Positions 35,050 through 47,285 of a stretch of 64,000 bases of DNA are shown in pieces (within the stretch, counting starts at the first letter, position 1; each line of letters opens with the position of its first letter). The stretch spans positions 1,021,001 through 1,085,000 of the forward strand of contig JAQJVL010000101.1 of the NCBI GenBank assembly GCA_035578905.1, read 5' to 3'. The notes beneath the pieces are model-generated. The model ran no database searches and was not told the DNA's origin. It was given only the letters and a program-made list of their open reading frames with translations. This stretch comes from Stictocephala bisonia. Taxonomy: Eukaryota > Arthropoda > Insecta > Hemiptera > Membracidae. Position numbers and translations under genes: made by a program.

Positions 35050-35890
35050 GTTATTACGTACATGTTTAGTAATAACCACTACCAAGTTTGTTAGAATGAT
35101 TATGTACATATATTGTAACGGAGGGTTGATTACGTAAATGTTCAGTAACGGACACCACCAAGTTTGTGGGTCGGTCTAGTACCTACATGTACAGTAATAG
35201 ACACCACCAAGGTTGTTAGGTTAATTGTGTACATATATCGTAACGAACACCACCAAGGTTGTTAGGTTAATTGTGTACATATATTGTAACGGACACCACC
35301 AAGGTTGTTAGGTTTATTCTGTACATATATCGTAACGAATACCACCAAGGTTGTTAGGTTTATTGTGTACATATATTGTAACGGACACCACCAAGGTTGT
35401 TAGGTTTATTGTGTACATATATTGTAAGGAACACCACCAAGGTTATTAGGTTAATTGTGTACATATATTGTAACGAACACCACCAAGGTTGTTAGGTTTA
35501 TTGTGTACATATATTGTAACGAACACCACCAAGGTTGTTAGGTTTATTGTGTACATATATTGTAACGAACACCACCAAGGTTGTTAGGTTTATTGTGTAC
35601 ATATATTGTAACGAACACCACCAAGGTTGTTAGGTTAATTGTGTTCATATATTGTAACGAACACCACCAAGGTTGGTAGGTTTATTGTGTACATATATTG
35701 TAACGGACACCACCAAGGTTGTTAGGTTTATTGTGTACATATATTTTAACGAACACCACCAAGGTTGTTAGGTTTATTGTGTACATATATTGTAACGAAC
35801 ACCACAAAAGTTGTTAGGTTTATTGTGTACATATATTATAACGAACACCGCCAAGTTTGTTTGTGGGTCGGTCTAGTACCTACATGTGAC
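35050..35890. repeat. 46-bp minisatellite, about 15 copies in the core
   Basis: Unit of 46 bp with AACGAACACCACCAAGGTTG, then TTAGGTTTATTGTGTACA. Small variants (AACGG, TTAATTG, GTTCATATA) are scattered. The 25-bp block GTGGGTCGG-TCTAGTACC-TACATGT occurs once on each side of the core (35166-35190 and 35863-35887). Outer units at the left are much more diverged. Confidence 0.94.
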
Positions 35891-36269
35891 GAGCAATTTT
35901 ATTTCTTTGCTGATAATATCATGGGGTATATAAATACATGACCATCCTGGAAGTATGAAATAGGCACTTGTATTTGATATGATGTACCTTAAAAATGGTC
36001 GACTATATTGATTTAGTACCTCCACTATGACAACATAGTGTAACCTACCCACTCTTCATACACAATGGACTTATTGAGGCCACCTTCCTACCACAGTTAC
36101 AAATGACTGGCTATGTCCGATCCACCTAACACACTAAGATATATTATACTGATGTTACAATGTTGCTGATGTTACCAACTTTATGATGTTTAATTCGACT
36201 GGAATAACACATTCAACATGGACAGTTAATGATATTCCTTAACCGAGTATTTGCATCAAAGTGAGGCAT
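35891..36269. other. Unique AT-rich sequence
   Basis: No gene or RNA recognised. Confidence 0.4.
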
Positions 36270-36425
36270 TATTAAAAGTTGTCCAGGAGTTATGAACGAC
36301 GAAGGATGTCATTATAAATTCCGTCACGTCCAGAAGACGCAGAGGAATTCAAAAAGGACTCCATTAAACGGCCGTTTCGGCTGCTAATGGAGATTTGCGA
36401 ATAATGAAGTTTTTAAACGTATCTG
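36270..36425. promoter_or_regulatory. Short GC-richer island; candidate conserved noncoding element
   Basis: Non-repetitive segment with CCGTCACGTCC and ACGGCCGTTT, composition unlike the AT-rich flanks. No frame. Weak evidence. Confidence 0.18.
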
Positions 36426-37029
36426 GTGAATATTTTACAAGTAATTACGAGAAATCCTTTTTAGAGCTTATTTTCTTGTAGTGACATGTTTAATTTAGAC
36501 ATTTTAATAAGACTGTTCTTATTGACGTTTTGCTTGGTTTGTATAAATATACTCATTTTCGGAAAATGTAATTTTTGCCAGATTGTCAAGCTGTTAAGAG
36601 ATAAGTAATCATGTTTTAATTTCACAGTTTTCATCATCACCTTGATCGGTTCAACGTTGGTACTTGTTTGATGTAAAAACACCAAAAAAGCCAATAGTAT
36701 TAATTTTGTTTAAAATGGATTGTAAATTAATTTTTATAGCAAAAAGAACGACTACAGTAAATTGGCTTTATAGAAACTACTTTAGGGAAGTATTAAAGCC
36801 ATCGTGGTTGTGCGACGTGCGTGTGTGTTCAGGATTAGGGTAGAAGCTTTTGAAGGCTGTAGAATGACGATTAAATGTTCCTTTAATTTTACATATTAAA
36901 ATGTAAGTAAGTTTTTACTAAAAATGCCTAGTTATTATATTTTAATAATGACCTAAACAGTTTTTAAAATATGTAAAATATCAAATGGTTTCCCATTATG
37001 AGAAGCTTACCTGTGTTATGGATGTTCCC
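36426..37029. other. Unique AT-rich sequence
   Basis: A 77-codon minus-strand frame (36694-36461) is Lys/Asn-rich without a known motif. Nothing else seen. Confidence 0.4.
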
Positions 37030-37320
37030 AATTTTATAGACAGACGCTATCAATACATTTACCCATACACTATCAATTTATTTTTGTAGACAGACGCAAT
37101 CACGTTATTTATTTTTAGAGAGACGCTAACAGTTTATTTATCTATAAACAGAAGCTATAAATTTATTTATTTATAGAGAGGCGTTATAAATTTATTTTTA
37201 TAGACAGACACCATCAGTTTATTTATTCATAGAGAGAGGCTATAAGTTTATTTTTCTATACACAGAAGTTATAACATTATTTATTTATAGAGAGATGCTA
37301 TCAATTTATTCACTAACTAT
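37030..37320. repeat. About 29-bp degenerate minisatellite, about nine copies
   Basis: Units combine TTTATTTATAGAGAGA with CGCTATAAAT-like sequence. AGACGCT or a variant recurs near 37042, 37122, 37150, 37180, 37206, 37237, 37266 and 37294. Strongly diverged. Confidence 0.75.
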
Positions 37321-37377
37321 AAATTGCTTTATGCTTACAATTACAGGATGTGATTATGGCTTACTCATTTAAATACA

Positions 37378-37380
<3 letters not shown>

Positions 37381-37435
<55 letters not shown>
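37381..37435. repeat. (AT)n microsatellite, 55 bp
   Basis: Pure AT dinucleotide tract of about 27 repeats. Confidence 0.97.
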
Positions 37436-37438
<3 letters not shown>

Positions 37439-39169
37439 AACCACACTTAGCAATCTTTTCTTGATGTTTTTAATACATTCCATAAATATTTTTTCTAAAC
37501 TTAAGGATAGTTTTATCATTATTATTTTTATTACTTTTTATGAGTTATTAGAAACCATTAGAATTTTGTCAACAAAAGGAGGAAACTATTTTAGGTAATG
37601 TATGAAAAAGTGTGGTTTTTGCGTAAATATGTAAAATAAATAGTCTTAAAACCGAGTGCAAATTATATTTAAAGATATTTAAGTGTATCATTGCGCTTCA
37701 TCATATAAGGATATGTCCTTAAACTAACAAGACCATTTATGATTCGAAATGTGAAGTTCCTTTGTAGTTAATTTAGCAAATTAAATAGTTAATTCATGAG
37801 ATGCATTCAGTAGAAGATTATCAGCATTTATAAATCGATAATTTTGTTTGTTTAGTCTAAACAACCAAACAAACAAAAGTACAATATTATTTCATTGTTT
37901 ATTTGTCAGCATAATTGGGAGTAAAGTAATCTTTTAGAATCACTGGATGTTTATATCATGGTATAAAATCTTATCTTGAACTTTTAATCAATACTTAGTA
38001 TAATAATGTTAAAAAAACAAACTTAAATATTAATATTTAGAAATAAATAAATTCATAAAAATGTTTACCAGTTATAAGTTTTTTACTAAGTTATAAGCAA
38101 GTAAAATTATGTGTTAACAAAAAAACGCCTCAATAATATCTGATCAGTTCAAAACGGGAACCAATTTGGCAAAAATTGGTTTATAACAAAGCTGTTTGCA
38201 CAAGTTAGTGCTGATAAATGGTACTTGGACTGGAGCTGACAGCCAATTTATGTGCTCAAGTCCGGTGTTAACGGGGTGTGATGGTCTCAGGAAATAGAGG
38301 CCTAGGCACTGCCACTGTGACAAGCCGTGCACTTGTCACGACACTTATCTTTAACTATTTCAAGTCTTAAAGGTCATACATTGTTTCATTAACTGTAATG
38401 ACTAGTCGAAGTACCACAAGTCGTACTTGACAGCTTATTGGATGCTTAATGCTAAGTTTAATAATGGTTTTTCATAGTTCCCCAAAAACCTCACTACCTT
38501 TGATATAAAAAAATACTCCATTTACCTGTATATAGGAATAAATTATATCAATACTCGTTTACATTTAATTTTCAATTCAATTAAATATGAATGTTATTGC
38601 TCACTCAAGGGAGTTTTGTTGATAATATGATGCATTTAGATTGCCTTTACCTCTAGGGCCCATATTTAAGTTGCTTTACGCAGAAATAAAACATTTTTTG
38701 AAATAGGGACATTTAAAAAAAAACACCTTAATAGATTCGTGACGATAAAAAAAATTACATTCTGCATAAAACAATGACAAAAACTGAGTTTATTTTCATA
38801 AACACCACCCACATTTAAACTAAGACCGTTAAGGGAATATTTATAAGTGTGGATTGTATAAAAATAAGCAAATGGCCCGTTTTAATGCGCTATAATCTTT
38901 TTAGTTCATAGCCTTATAACAATATTATTCTTAGTAAAAATAAGTTAATGCACATACTTTTATGGTTACTTCAAAATAATCATAAATAAGAAAAGTAGAA
39001 CAATGAAAGTGATCATTTTTTTATTCATGTATAATAATACATTTGGCCTTACCAAAATTTAAAAAAGCATAGTTTATAATTATTTGAACGAGTTAATATA
39101 TTTATTTTTATCTGTGTTAGTTCAAACTCTTTCCTCATTAACAGTTACTGTATTTAACTCCCTAAAACA
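37436..39169. other. Unique AT-rich sequence
   Basis: About 1.7 kb with no supported gene. A short palindrome with GTTTGTTTAG and CTAAAC-AACCAAACAAAC lies at 37849-37877. A GC-richer patch at 38225-38345 has no motif I can name. Confidence 0.4.
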
Positions 39170-39440
39170 CTTAATGTAAAGCCAAGCAAGGCGCCCTTCC
39201 CAAAACCCAAGCCTCATTTATCATTGTATTGGTCTTCAACTATTAGTCATGACGTCCTCTCTTCCACCCCCTCCCCTAATCCTCGGCTTCATTTCCTTAT
39301 CAGGACCCTCCAAACATGTCTACGAGGGTCTACGTCTTCATTTCAAAGTTAACAAAATTTAATGATAAAATAGAATCACGGCACAGTTGTGAAATGCAGT
39401 GATTTCTCGTTTTTATCTCTATTCTTCCAGCTTCCATCGC
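39170..39440. promoter_or_regulatory. C-rich island; candidate conserved noncoding element
   Basis: Non-repetitive, pyrimidine-rich segment with TGACGTC (39250-39256). A full CRE palindrome TGACGTCA lies 250 bp downstream at 39692-39699. All frames contain stops. The regulatory role is inferred. Confidence 0.22.
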
Positions 39441-40100
39441 CGGCTGTTTGTGGTTACTTATATAAGATAACCATTCTTATATTTACAGAGCCTACAGTGC
39501 ACATAATAAAAGTGGAACATTGCAGAGCCCCCTTATTATTTAAATAAAAATAACTTAGCTTGATAAGGTGATATTGTCTGACTTATTTTCCAATATGCTC
39601 TTTTGGCATTTTAATTTACAATTTCCAGATATTGAACTCATGTTTCGGTATAATATATTACTACTTATAATTATTATTTTTAGTTAAATACTGACGTCAT
39701 TTCTAAATAAGAATTATTTTTAAAGTTTTACACCTTTTTGGGTAACTAATGGTATTTTTTGCTAAACAATGTTCCTTGACTCTTATAATTTACTTAAATT
39801 ATAGGGGAAAAAATGACTTTGTCTATAGTAACTTAAAATGTTATTAGTCTAATCAACAAATGATTCTAGAAGAAAATATCGAAAGTAGAAAATTTACTTT
39901 ATAACTTTGTAAGAAGATAAACATCGTAAAGGTAAGAATGTTACCCCTACATCGTTAACTTACTTTATCTCTCTATATCTACTACAGATCTCTTAAGCCT
40001 AGAAGATGACCTTTGAAAGGAGGAAGGACACAAAGAAGGTACATTGTTTGGGCTTTCACTTGTACTTCGTTAACTAAGCAACCTAAAGTAATATTAGAAC
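39441..40100. other. Unique AT-rich sequence with a CRE-like site
   Basis: AT-rich. TGACGTCA at 39692-39699 is the only notable motif. No gene or RNA. Confidence 0.4.
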
Positions 40101-40182
40101 TTAGGCTTAAGCGGCCGGTGTCATAACTAGAATCTACATTTTCCGGTGACGTGGTTGTCACCGGAAAATGTAGACTCTAGAG
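40101..40182. mobile_element. Palindromic MITE-like element, copy 2 (collapsed hairpin)
   Basis: A 24-bp arm (40127-40150, CTAGAATCTACATTTTCCGG and four more bases) and its reverse complement with one mismatch (40157-40180) enclose a 6-base loop. The arm and the preceding GGCTTAAGCGGCCGGTGTCAT match the left end of the 17134-17382 element. This is the outer part of that family with about 170 bp of the interior missing. Confidence 0.8.
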
Positions 40183-41819
40183 TAATATGTTTGAATTGAA
40201 AATTCAAACTGACAAAATGTCCTCCAACGTTTACCCTTTAAATGTTTTGTGTTCTCCTTCGAGATATACGCACCGATAAGTAAAACTCTAAGAAAACATT
40301 ATTTTTATTTAACGTTAAAGAATGTTATATACCTTCTAAATAATTCAAAATAGAAAAAAAGCACCTCAATTAGAAATTGTTAGACAGTTTAATTATGCTA
40401 GATAATTATTTTGTCCATTCCTTCTTCACCACTACTTTCAGCATTAATAACTGGACTTTATGTACAAGCGTTTATTTGTAAATGTATGTTTATTTGTGTT
40501 TAATGTTTCATCATATTAAAATAAGATTTATTTATTTTTTATTAAGACCATTATGTTATATTGTTCAATCAGGCCTGCATTAAAGTAGTTTTTATTCCTT
40601 ATATAAATGTCCTTTATAAAAATATAAGTTTATATTATTATATTTTTGTCAATTGAGAGTTATCAAAACACAGTTATGTTTTAAGTTCTGTATTACATTG
40701 ACACCAATTACTTAGTTAAATTAGTACATTTTTCCCTCTAAACAGGCTTTGCCTTAGTGGTTTAATTTTCAAAAAACCTATTTTTTATGCATTACACAAA
40801 ATAAATATAAATTACACTTTATTTTATTTAAAGATAGTTAATAAAGCAGGAATAATATAGTATAGAACTGGTCAGCCTGAGCAAGTTTAAGATTCAGTTT
40901 TCTACTCTTTATATGTTTTCATTCGATTTTTAGTTTTGGATATTATATTATACTTATTGTATTTTTATAATTATTTGTTTTTGGAAAATGAAAATTTGTA
41001 TTATTATTATATAAATTTTGTTTAGGATATTCTTATTAGCTATTAGACTATCTAATATTCCATATTTTCTTCCTGTAAATCTTTCTTAATAATAGTTAAC
41101 TATTTAAATTTATGTAATCTAAAACTTAGTGATAGCATTGTAAATATATTTTAACTCTCCAGAGCCTGTTATATATAGGTAGCCTTCAATGTTACATTTT
41201 CCTATAGGCAGTAAAGTGTTCAAAAACCAAAGTAATACAGTGTTTTTATATATTAATTTTTTTTTCAAATTAGGTAGTTTTCTTATAGTGAGTATTCTGT
41301 TCTATTCTTCGTATAGTAATAATTAAAAATTTTTTACTTTAAACGGTATATTAAATTATCCTTTTCTGGGCTATTTAACAAAGCGAACTAAAAGAAGCTA
41401 AGATTATCAAAAACGTTTGTAATTTCTTTCAGCTTACCTGTTCCCTACTAATACTCGTCCAAAGTTAGTGTCCATATTAGTTTTAGGTACAGCCTTCATT
41501 TGTGTCAACAATCATTTATGAAAGTCTTTGCCTTCATATTGTTTGTGTATTCTGAAAAATAAAAAAGAGCATAAGTTATAAATTGTAGGTATATTTCAAT
41601 GATTTTGCCCCCTTACATATTATTCATTTCAAAGTAGACCTGTAAAATCGAATGATAGTTGTAATTTGGTTTGTTAAGAATAATATCATATTAAAACAAA
41701 TACTGTGATCCATAACGATTTAAGTTTTGATTTCATTACAACCTTTAGCAGCTAATATAATATATAAATAATGTTCATTAGATAATAGTTTTCATGTTTT
41801 TTGTTTATCTAATTTTTTG
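40183..41819. other. Unique AT-rich sequence
   Basis: About 1.6 kb, very AT-rich, no supported gene, RNA or tandem repeat. Confidence 0.4.
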
Positions 41820-42057
41820 CAAGGAGTGTACGTACGTACGATGGATTAGCGAGTTAAGGAAATCTCTCACTTCACTGCTGGTCCAGCCAATATACTGCAG
41901 AGCTAAGCCACGACAAGCCGTTAATATCTCTAATGATGCCCGTAGGTGGATGCTGTATAACAGTACAAGTTTAACCGCCCAATTACGTCATGTGAATAGG
42001 AAATGTACTCGTAACAGCTCTATGTTTACACCTCAACAACCAACTAACAAAGGATAG
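41820..42057. promoter_or_regulatory. Unique GC-richer segment next to the second array; candidate conserved element
   Basis: Balanced composition with a short GTACGTACGTACG run, GCCGTTAATATC, and TTACGTCA (41983-41990, CRE-like). An 87-codon plus frame (41794-42057) crosses it; the peptide has no domain I know. It stops just before the array. Confidence 0.25.
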
Positions 42058-42060
42058 TCA

Positions 42061-42212
42061 TCTCATAATTTGCTTGAGGCTATAAACTCCTCATCATCAT
42101 TGGGTATATTCATTCCTTATAATTTACCTTTTGCTTGAGGCTATAAACTCCTCATCATCATTGTCTATTCTTTCCTTATAGTTTACCTTTTGCTTGAGGC
42201 TAAAACTCCTCA
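42061..42212. repeat. 58-61 bp array, left part
   Basis: Two and a half units containing CTTGAGGCTATAAACTCCTC and TTCATTCCTTATAATTTACC. The array breaks off here at the retrotransposon insertion and resumes near 42980. Confidence 0.9.
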
Positions 42213-42979
42213 TAATAATAATAATAAATAATAATAATAAATAGGTTTATTGCTTAAAACAATATATAATTGTATGGCAATCGTCATAGTTAATATTTAT
42301 AGCTAAAATTTTTCCATTCATACTAACATGAAAATCTCATTCAAACATACAATTTATTTTTCATACAGGCTCCCTTTTATTCGGATTATCCCAGTCTAGC
42401 CCCTTGTCAGTCAGCCAATTAGATCCCCCATTCATGTGCCATGAACTCGTCGGTACTGTAGAAAGCGTTATCAATCAGAAACGTTTTCAGACGAGTTTTG
42501 AATACCTTGGGCATTGTGGCACTTTTGATTGCGTTAGGCAACCTGTTGACAAAATGAACTCCCGCCTGGGAAGGCAGTCGTTCATGGACCACCGTTCTGT
42601 GTCTCCCAGTTCGGTAGTCCTCCCTGCCTCTAGTTGGGTATGAGTGTAGGTCGCTACCTCTTACATGTTGGCATTTGGTCCTGAAGAACATGCACGTTTC
42701 TAAAATATAGAGACAAGGAAGTGTCAGCAGTTTTAGTTGTTTAAACGTTTCTCTGCACGACTCTCTGGGATTTAACTTTGCAATTATTCGAATTGCTTTT
42801 TTTTAAGGACAAAAATTCTTGTCAAAAGAGAGTTTGAGCAAGCCCCCCACAAAACTATCCCGTAGGAAAGATGCGTGTAGATTACTCCATAATATGCCGT
42901 CATCAGTATCTGAGTAGGGCAATATTTTGCTAGTTGCCTCAGCACAAAAATGCCTGAAGACAATCTTGAGCATATGCTA
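42213..42979 (-). pseudogene. 5'-truncated non-LTR retrotransposon, reverse transcriptase C-terminal region
   Basis: On the minus strand the translation starts near 42975 with [16 protein letters not shown], then [20 protein letters not shown], a conserved segment of Jockey-like non-LTR polymerases downstream of the palm. A frameshift in the A run of a LKKK-A-IRI segment (about 42800) breaks the frame. A 90-codon frame (42691-42419) completes the protein with LHSYPTRG, HFVNRLPNAI and a basic FKTRLKTFLI tail. About 200 bp of 3' UTR end in a (TTA)n-type tail at 42213-42240. The endonuclease, palm and thumb are absent. CTCAT on both sides may be the target duplication, but the host repeat itself contains that word. 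Confidence 0.85.
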
Positions 42980-45900
42980 TCTCATCATTGGGTCTATTCA
43001 TTCCTTATAATTTACCTTTTGCTTGAGGCTTTAAACTCCTCATCATTGGGTCTATTCATTCCTTATATTTTACCTTTCGCTTGAGGCTATAAACTTCTCA
43101 TTATTATTGGGTCTATTCATTCCTTATAATTTACCTTTTGCTTGAGGCTATAAACCCCTCATTATTGGGTCTATTCATTCCTTATAATTTACCTTTTGCT
43201 TGAGGCTATAAACTCCTCATCATTGGGTCTATTCATTCCTTATAATTTACCTTTTGCTTGAGGCTATAAACTCCTGATCATTGGGTCTATTCATTCCTTA
43301 TAGTTTACCTTTTGCTTGAGGCTATAAACTCATCATTGGGTCTATTCATTCCTTATATTTTACCTTTCGCTTGAGGCTATAAACTTCTCATTATTTTTGG
43401 GTCTATTCATTTCTTATAATTTACCTTTTGCTTGAGGCTATAAACTCCTCATCATTGGGTCTATTCATTCCTTATAATTTACCTTTTGCTTAAGGCTATA
43501 AACTCATCATCATCATTGGGCCTATACTTGCCTTATAAGTTACCTTTTATTTGAGTCTTTAAACTCATCATCATAAATGGGCCTATACATTCCTTATAAG
43601 TTACCTTTTACTTGAGTCTTTAAACTCATCATCATAAATGGGCCTATACATTCCTTATAAGTTACATTTTATTTGAGTCTTTAAACTCATCATCCTAACT
43701 GGGCCTATACATTCCTTATAAGTTAGCTTTTATTTGAGTCTTTAAACTCATCATCCTAACTGGGCCTATACATTCCTTAAAAGTTACCTTTTATTTGAGT
43801 CTTTAAACTCATCATCATAAATGGGCCTATACATTCCTTATAAGTTACCTTTTACTTGAGTCTTTATACTCATCATCATAAATGGGCCTATACATTCCTT
43901 ATAAGTTACCTTTTATTTGAGTCTTTAAACTCATCATCATAAATGGGCCTATACATTCCTTATAAGTTACCTTTTATTTGAGTCTTTAAACTCATCATCA
44001 TAAATGGGCCTATACATTCCTTATAATTTATCTTTTGCTTAAGGCTATAAACTCATCATCATCATTGGGCCTATACTTGCCTTATAAGTTACCTTTTATT
44101 TGAGTCTTTAAACTCATCATCATAAATAGGCCTATACATTCCTTATAAGTTACCTTTTACTTGAGTCTTTATACTCATCATCATAAATAGGCCTATACAT
44201 TCCTTATAAGTTACCTTTTACTTGAGTCTTTATACTCATCATCATAAATGGGCCTATACTTGCCTTATAAGTTACCATTTACTTTAGTCTTTATACTCAT
44301 CATCATAAATGGGCCTATACTTGCCTTATAAGTTACCTTTTACTTGAGTCTTTAAAATCATCATCATAAATGGGCCTATATAAGCCTATATAATTCCTTA
44401 TAAGTTACCTTTTATTTGATTCTTTAAATTCATCATCATAAATGGGCCTATACATTCCTTATAAGTTACCTTTTACTTGAGTCTTTATACTCATCATCAT
44501 AAATAGGCCTATACATTCCTTATAAGTTACCTTTTACTTGAGTCTTTATACTCATCATCATAAATGGGCCTATACTTGCCTTATAAGTTACCATTTACTT
44601 TAGTCTTTATACTCATCATCATAAATGGGCCTATACTTGCCTTATAAGTTACCTTTTACTTGAGTCTTTAAAATCATCATCATAAATGGGCCTATATAAG
44701 CCTATATAATTCCTTATAAGTTACCTTTTATTTGATTATTTAAACTCATCATCATAAATGGGCCTATACATTCCTTATAAGTAACCTTTTACTTGAGTCT
44801 TTATACTCATCATCATAAATAGGCCTATACATTCCTTATAAGTTACCTTTTACTTGAGTCTTTATACTCATCATCATAAATGGGCCTATACATGCCTTAT
44901 AAGTTACCGTTCACTTGCGTCTTTAAATTCATCATCATAAATGGGCCTATACATTCCTTATAAGTTACCTTTTATTTGAGTCTTTAAACTCATCATCATA
45001 AATGGGCCTATACATTCCTTTAAAGTTACCTTTTACTTTAGTCTTTATACTCATCATCATAAATGGGCCTATACTTGCCTTATAAGTTACCTTTTACTTG
45101 AGTCTTTAAACTCATCATCATAAATGGGCCAATACATTCCTTATAAGTTACCTTTTATTGAGTCTTTATACTCATCATCATAAATGGGGCTATACTTGCC
45201 TTATAAGTTACCTTTTACTTGAGTCTTTAAACTCATCATCATAAATGGGCCTATACATTCCTTATAAGTAACCTTTTATTTGATTCTTTAAACTCATCAG
45301 CATAAATGGGCCTATACATTCCTTATAAGTTACCTTTTACTTGAGTCTTTAAACTCATCATCATAAATGGGCCTATACATTCCTTATAAGTTACCTTTTA
45401 CTTGAGTCTTTATACTCATCATCATAAATGGGCATATACATTCCTTATAAGTTACCTTTTATTTGAGTCTTTAAACTCATCATCATAAATGGGCCTATAC
45501 ATTCCTTTAAAGTTACCTTTTACTTTAGTCTTTATACTCATCATCATAAATGGGCCTATACTTGCCTTATAAGTTACCTTTTACTTGAGTCTTTAAACTC
45601 ATCATCATAAATGGGCCTATACATTCCTTATAAGTTACCTTTTACTTGAGTCTTTATACTCATCATCATAAATGGGGCTATACTTGCCTTATAAATTACC
45701 TTTTACTTGAGTCTTTAAACTCATCATCATAAATGGGCCTATACATTCCTTATAAGTTACCTTTTATTTGAGTCTTTAAACTCATCATCATAAATGGGCC
45801 TATACATTCCTTTAAAGTTACCTTTTACTTTAGTCTTTATACTCATCATCATAAATGGGCCTATACTTGCCTTATAAGTTACCTTTTACTTGAGTCTTTA

Positions 45901-46400
45901 AACTCATCATCATAAATGGGCCTATACATTCCTTATAAGTTACCTTTTACTTGAGTCTTTATACTCATCATCATAAATGGGGCTATACTTGCCTTATAAA
46001 TTACCTTTTACTTGAGTCTTTAAACTCATCATCATAAATGGGCCTATACATTCCTTATAAGTTACCTTTTATTTGATTCTTTAAACTCATCATCATAAAT
46101 GGGCCTATACATTCCTTATAAGGTACCTTTTACTTGAGTCTTTAAACTCATCATCATAAATGGGCCTATACATTCCTTATAAGTTATCTTTTACTTGAGT
46201 CTTTAAACTCATCATCATAAATGGGCCTATACATTCCTTATAAGTTATCTTTTACTTGAGTCTTTATACTCATCATCATAAATGGGCCTATACATGCCTT
46301 ATAAGTTACCGTTTACTTGCGTCTTTAAATTCATCATCATAAATGGGCCTATACATTCCTTATAAGTTACCTTTTATTTGCGGTTTTACACTCCTCATCA
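42980..46400. repeat. 58-61 bp array, main part, about 56 copies
   Basis: The left segment (to about 43500) has 55-61 bp units with CTTGAGGCTATAAACTCCTC. The rest has 61-bp units with GGGCCTATACATTCCTTATA, GTTACCTTTTACTTGAGTC and (CAT)3. Single-site variants (TTAAAG for TATAAG, GGGGCTATACTTGCC, ACTTTAGTC) recur at fixed multiples of the unit, showing higher-order repeats. Examples are 305 bp (five units) between about 45502 and 45805, and 316 bp between 44371 and 44687, where an 11-bp CCTATATAAG-type insertion is shared. The 61-bp period matches the first array but the sequences are unrelated. Confidence 0.95.
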
Positions 46401-46795
46401 TTTACCTTTTGCTTGAGATATGAACTCCTCATGCAATAGTAATTAAGTGTGGCTTGACAAAATTTACTTTTTTACTGGACATTATAAACTCTATATGCAT
46501 TAGTAATTTCTTGAGGCTATAAACTTCTCATAATTTAGACTTGACTTGAGACTATAAACTGATTATAAACCTCTTGTCTGAGGTATAACCTTCACTTCAA
46601 ATAAAGATTCGGAGTGGAGCCTCAATACTATAGTTACTTGAGGCTATAAAGTCTTATCTCGTAGTATTAACTTGAATCTATAAAACACTTAATTTAGCTA
46701 GTCTTTACTTGAAACTTTTAACTTGCCTTATTTTAATATTTGTTTCAGAATAAAATCTGTTCAACCATTTTGAGGTTATGAACTCTTCATATTTT
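46401..46795. repeat. Decayed right edge of the 61-bp array
   Basis: Fragments such as CTTGAGGCTATAAACTTCTC and TGAGATATGAACTCCTCATG recur at irregular spacing, consistent with old array units eroding at the margin. Confidence 0.7.
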
Positions 46796-46842
46796 TATTT
46801 TTTAGTTTTTCAACCTATGACATTTAGTAAATACTAAATTGA

Positions 46843-47277
46843 GTGGTAATGACCCACCCACCCACCCATACACGTATAGTGGCAATGATCCACCCACCCA
46901 CCCATACACGTACAGTGGCAATGACATACCCGCCCACCCATACACGTACAGTGGTATTGACCCACCCGCCCACCCATACACGTACAGTGGTATTGACCCA
47001 CCCGCCCACCCATACGCGTACAGTAGTATTGACCCACACACCCACCCGTACACGTAGAGTTGTATTGACCCACTCGCCCACCCATACACGTAGAGTTGTA
47101 TTGACCCACCCGCCCACCCCATACACGTCCAGTAGTATTGACCCACCCACCCACCCATACACGCACGGTGGTATTGACCCACCCGCCCGCCCATACACGT
47201 ACGGTGGTATTGGCCCACCCGCCCACCCATACACGTACAGTGGTATTGACCCACCCACCCACCTATACACGTACAGT
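46843..47277 (-). repeat. 36-bp minisatellite (G4 family), locus 3, C-rich half
   Basis: About 12 units of 36 bp with CCCACCCGCCCACCC, CATACACGTACAGTGG and TATTGA. The G-rich side is on the minus strand. Four-run, one-base-loop C tracts occur for example at 46853-46867, 46961-46975, 46997-47011, 47105-47119, 47142-47156, 47178-47192 and 47214-47228. Open frames of 72-150 codons on both strands follow from the period of 36. Confidence 0.95.
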
Positions 47278-47285
47278 ACCCATTA

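Noticed and set aside
41794..42057. Protein-coding gene of 87 codons
   Set aside because: No homology that I recognise, no splice context, and it ends where the array begins; kept only as a GC-richer segment.
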